Origin: Dysgonamonadaceae bacterium
GTDB taxonomy: Bacteria; Bacteroidota; Bacteroidia; Bacteroidales; Azobacteroidaceae
Assembly: GCA_031260235.1 (NCBI GenBank)
Contig: JAIRKG010000096.1
Location: forward strand, 1-15,078
DNA length: 15,078 nucleotides
Direction: 5' to 3'
Shown: positions 14,177-15,078 of the stretch, in pieces
Layout: every line of letters begins with the position of its first letter
Numbering within the stretch: the stretch's first letter is position 1
Program-made: the position numbers and the translations under genes
The notes under the pieces: generated by a model
Told to the model about the DNA's origin: nothing
What the model saw: the letters and a program-made list of their open reading frames with translations, nothing else
The model's database searches: none

Positions 14177-14221
14177 CAAAATAGTTGCGAATTACACACA
14201 CGTCTTTGCGCCGCCCCTGTC

Positions 14222-15078
14222 ATTAGACTTGTTGCGAAATAGTTCTTTACAGTAAAAAAGAGTTATCATTGCAGCATGAAATATGAGTTAGTAAAAGGAT
14301 TTAAAAACGAACGTTTTCGTCAAGTTACCGGGGTCAATATTACCACTTTTAATAAGATGGAGGAAGCGCTTGGGGTCAACTATGCCGAAGTTCACAAAAA
14401 GCACGGTCGTCATCGTGAGTTATCCATCGAGGATATGCTTCTCGTGATGTTGGAGTATTACAGGGAGTATCGCACATTTGATTGTATTGTAGCGAGTTAC
14501 GGAATTACCAAATCTAATGTTTGCAGAACGATACAAAGGGTTGAAACCGTATTGATTCGTTGCGGGTTATTCAGGTTGTCCGGCAAAAAGGCGTTGATAG
14601 CCCCCGAAACCGAAGTTGAAGCAGTGCTTGTTGACAGTACCGAAATACCCATTGAACGACCTGTAAAAGGTCAAAAGAAGTACTGCTCGGGTAAAAAAAC
14701 GACAATACGATAAAGGTTCAGGTCGTGGCAGATAAGAAGACAGAGGAGATTATTTGCACGGAATTTTTTAACGGGAAAGCGCACGACGGAACTGTCTTCA
14801 GGAGCACGCTTTCCATCTTGGAAAGGATACTTGTTCTTGCCGACAGTGGTTATCGAGGGGTGCAAAAAGTTCACTCCAATACCCAATTCCCCTTGCGCCA
14901 CAAGGAAGATTTAGATTAATGCCCGACAGAGAGCGAAAGGCTTACAACAAACGTATTTCAAGCCTGCGAATGAAAGCAGAACACATCATCGGCAGAACAA
15001 AAAGGTTTGGTATGGCACGCGAGCGATATCGTAACAGACGAAAAAGATTTGGGTTAAGATACAACTTGATTTGTGGAA
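14222..15078 (+). mobile_element. IS5-like insertion sequence, left part (runs off the window)
   Basis: The transposase remnant at 14276-15078 defines the element. The left edge is placed tentatively at about 14222-14224, where agacttgttgcgaaatag begins a leader unlike the leuB upstream region. The terminal inverted repeat and target duplication cannot be verified because the right end is outside the window. It is inserted upstream of, and pointing away from, leuB. With a broken transposase it is probably immobile unless complemented in trans. Confidence 0.7.
14276..15078 (+). pseudogene. IS5-family DDE transposase split across three frames
   Basis: Segment 1 (14276-14713, 145 residues) holds the helix-turn-helix region (RELSIEDMLLVMLEYYREYR) and the first catalytic aspartate, D120 in LVDSTEIPIERP; it stops after SGKKTTIR. 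Segment 2 continues in a second frame from about 14705 to the stop at 14917-14919 (TIKVQVVADKK, GKAHD, LADSGYRG with the second aspartate). Segment 3 continues in the third frame from about 14919 (RKAYNKRISSLRMKAEHIIG with the likely glutamate, then RYRNRRKRFGLRYNLICG) to the window edge. The first break follows a run of seven A (14693-14699) at the SGKK codons, a place where some IS5 relatives use programmed slippage. The second looks like a one-base loss near 14917. Two breaks favour a decayed gene. Confidence 0.88.

Noticed and set aside
14725..14919. Separate small gene of 64 codons
   Set aside because: It is the middle portion of the frameshifted transposase, starting at an in-frame GTG by chance.

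Overview
The window looks like a chromosomal segment from the phylum Bacteroidota, most likely order Bacteroidales. Three things point there: a type IX secretion gene (porQ) next to cmk, an arginine-pathway carbamoyltransferase of the N-succinylornithine type, and repeated promoter -7 boxes of the Bacteroidota form TAnnTTTG. No rRNA, tRNA or CRISPR array is visible.

Layout. Positions 1-187 hold the start of a leftward gene that resembles DUF6261 proteins. Positions 188-1015 have no gene and are very repeat-rich: five contiguous 42-bp units, each with a perfect dyad (307-516), then a block of REP-like hairpins containing two copies of a 98-bp composite (525-979). Positions 1016-3555 are a tight leftward operon, queD-queE-rnz-mnmD, devoted to tRNA wobble modification and 3' processing. 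Divergent from it runs a rightward group: porQ, cmk, a degenerate methyltransferase-like gene, a PduO-type cobalamin adenosyltransferase and a small DUF2795 gene (3701-6974). Positions 7114-11003 hold leftward ilvD and ppk1, overlapping by 4 nt. Next come a leftward N-succinylornithine carbamoyltransferase (11107-12069) and a divergent CDF metal transporter (12174-13094), whose 3' end overlaps convergently with leftward leuB (13048-14139). Upstream of leuB sits an IS5-like element whose transposase is broken into three frames and runs off the window edge.

How the genes fit together. Most are housekeeping functions: queuosine precursor synthesis, tRNA 3' cleavage, mnm5s2U methylation, CMP phosphorylation, adenosylcobalamin formation, polyphosphate synthesis, and branched-chain amino acid and arginine synthesis. 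No obvious new multi-gene system was found.

The less ordinary signals are these: the helically phased dyad array; REP-like hairpins whose inner stems vary in a compensatory way; a 24-bp perfect palindrome spanning the rnz stop and mnmD start; a dispersed AT-rich mini-repeat read in frame inside ilvD; Ser in place of the expected Pro at the substrate-specificity position of the carbamoyltransferase; and a methyltransferase-like gene that has lost a SAM-motif glycine and seems to have lost its ancestral stop.
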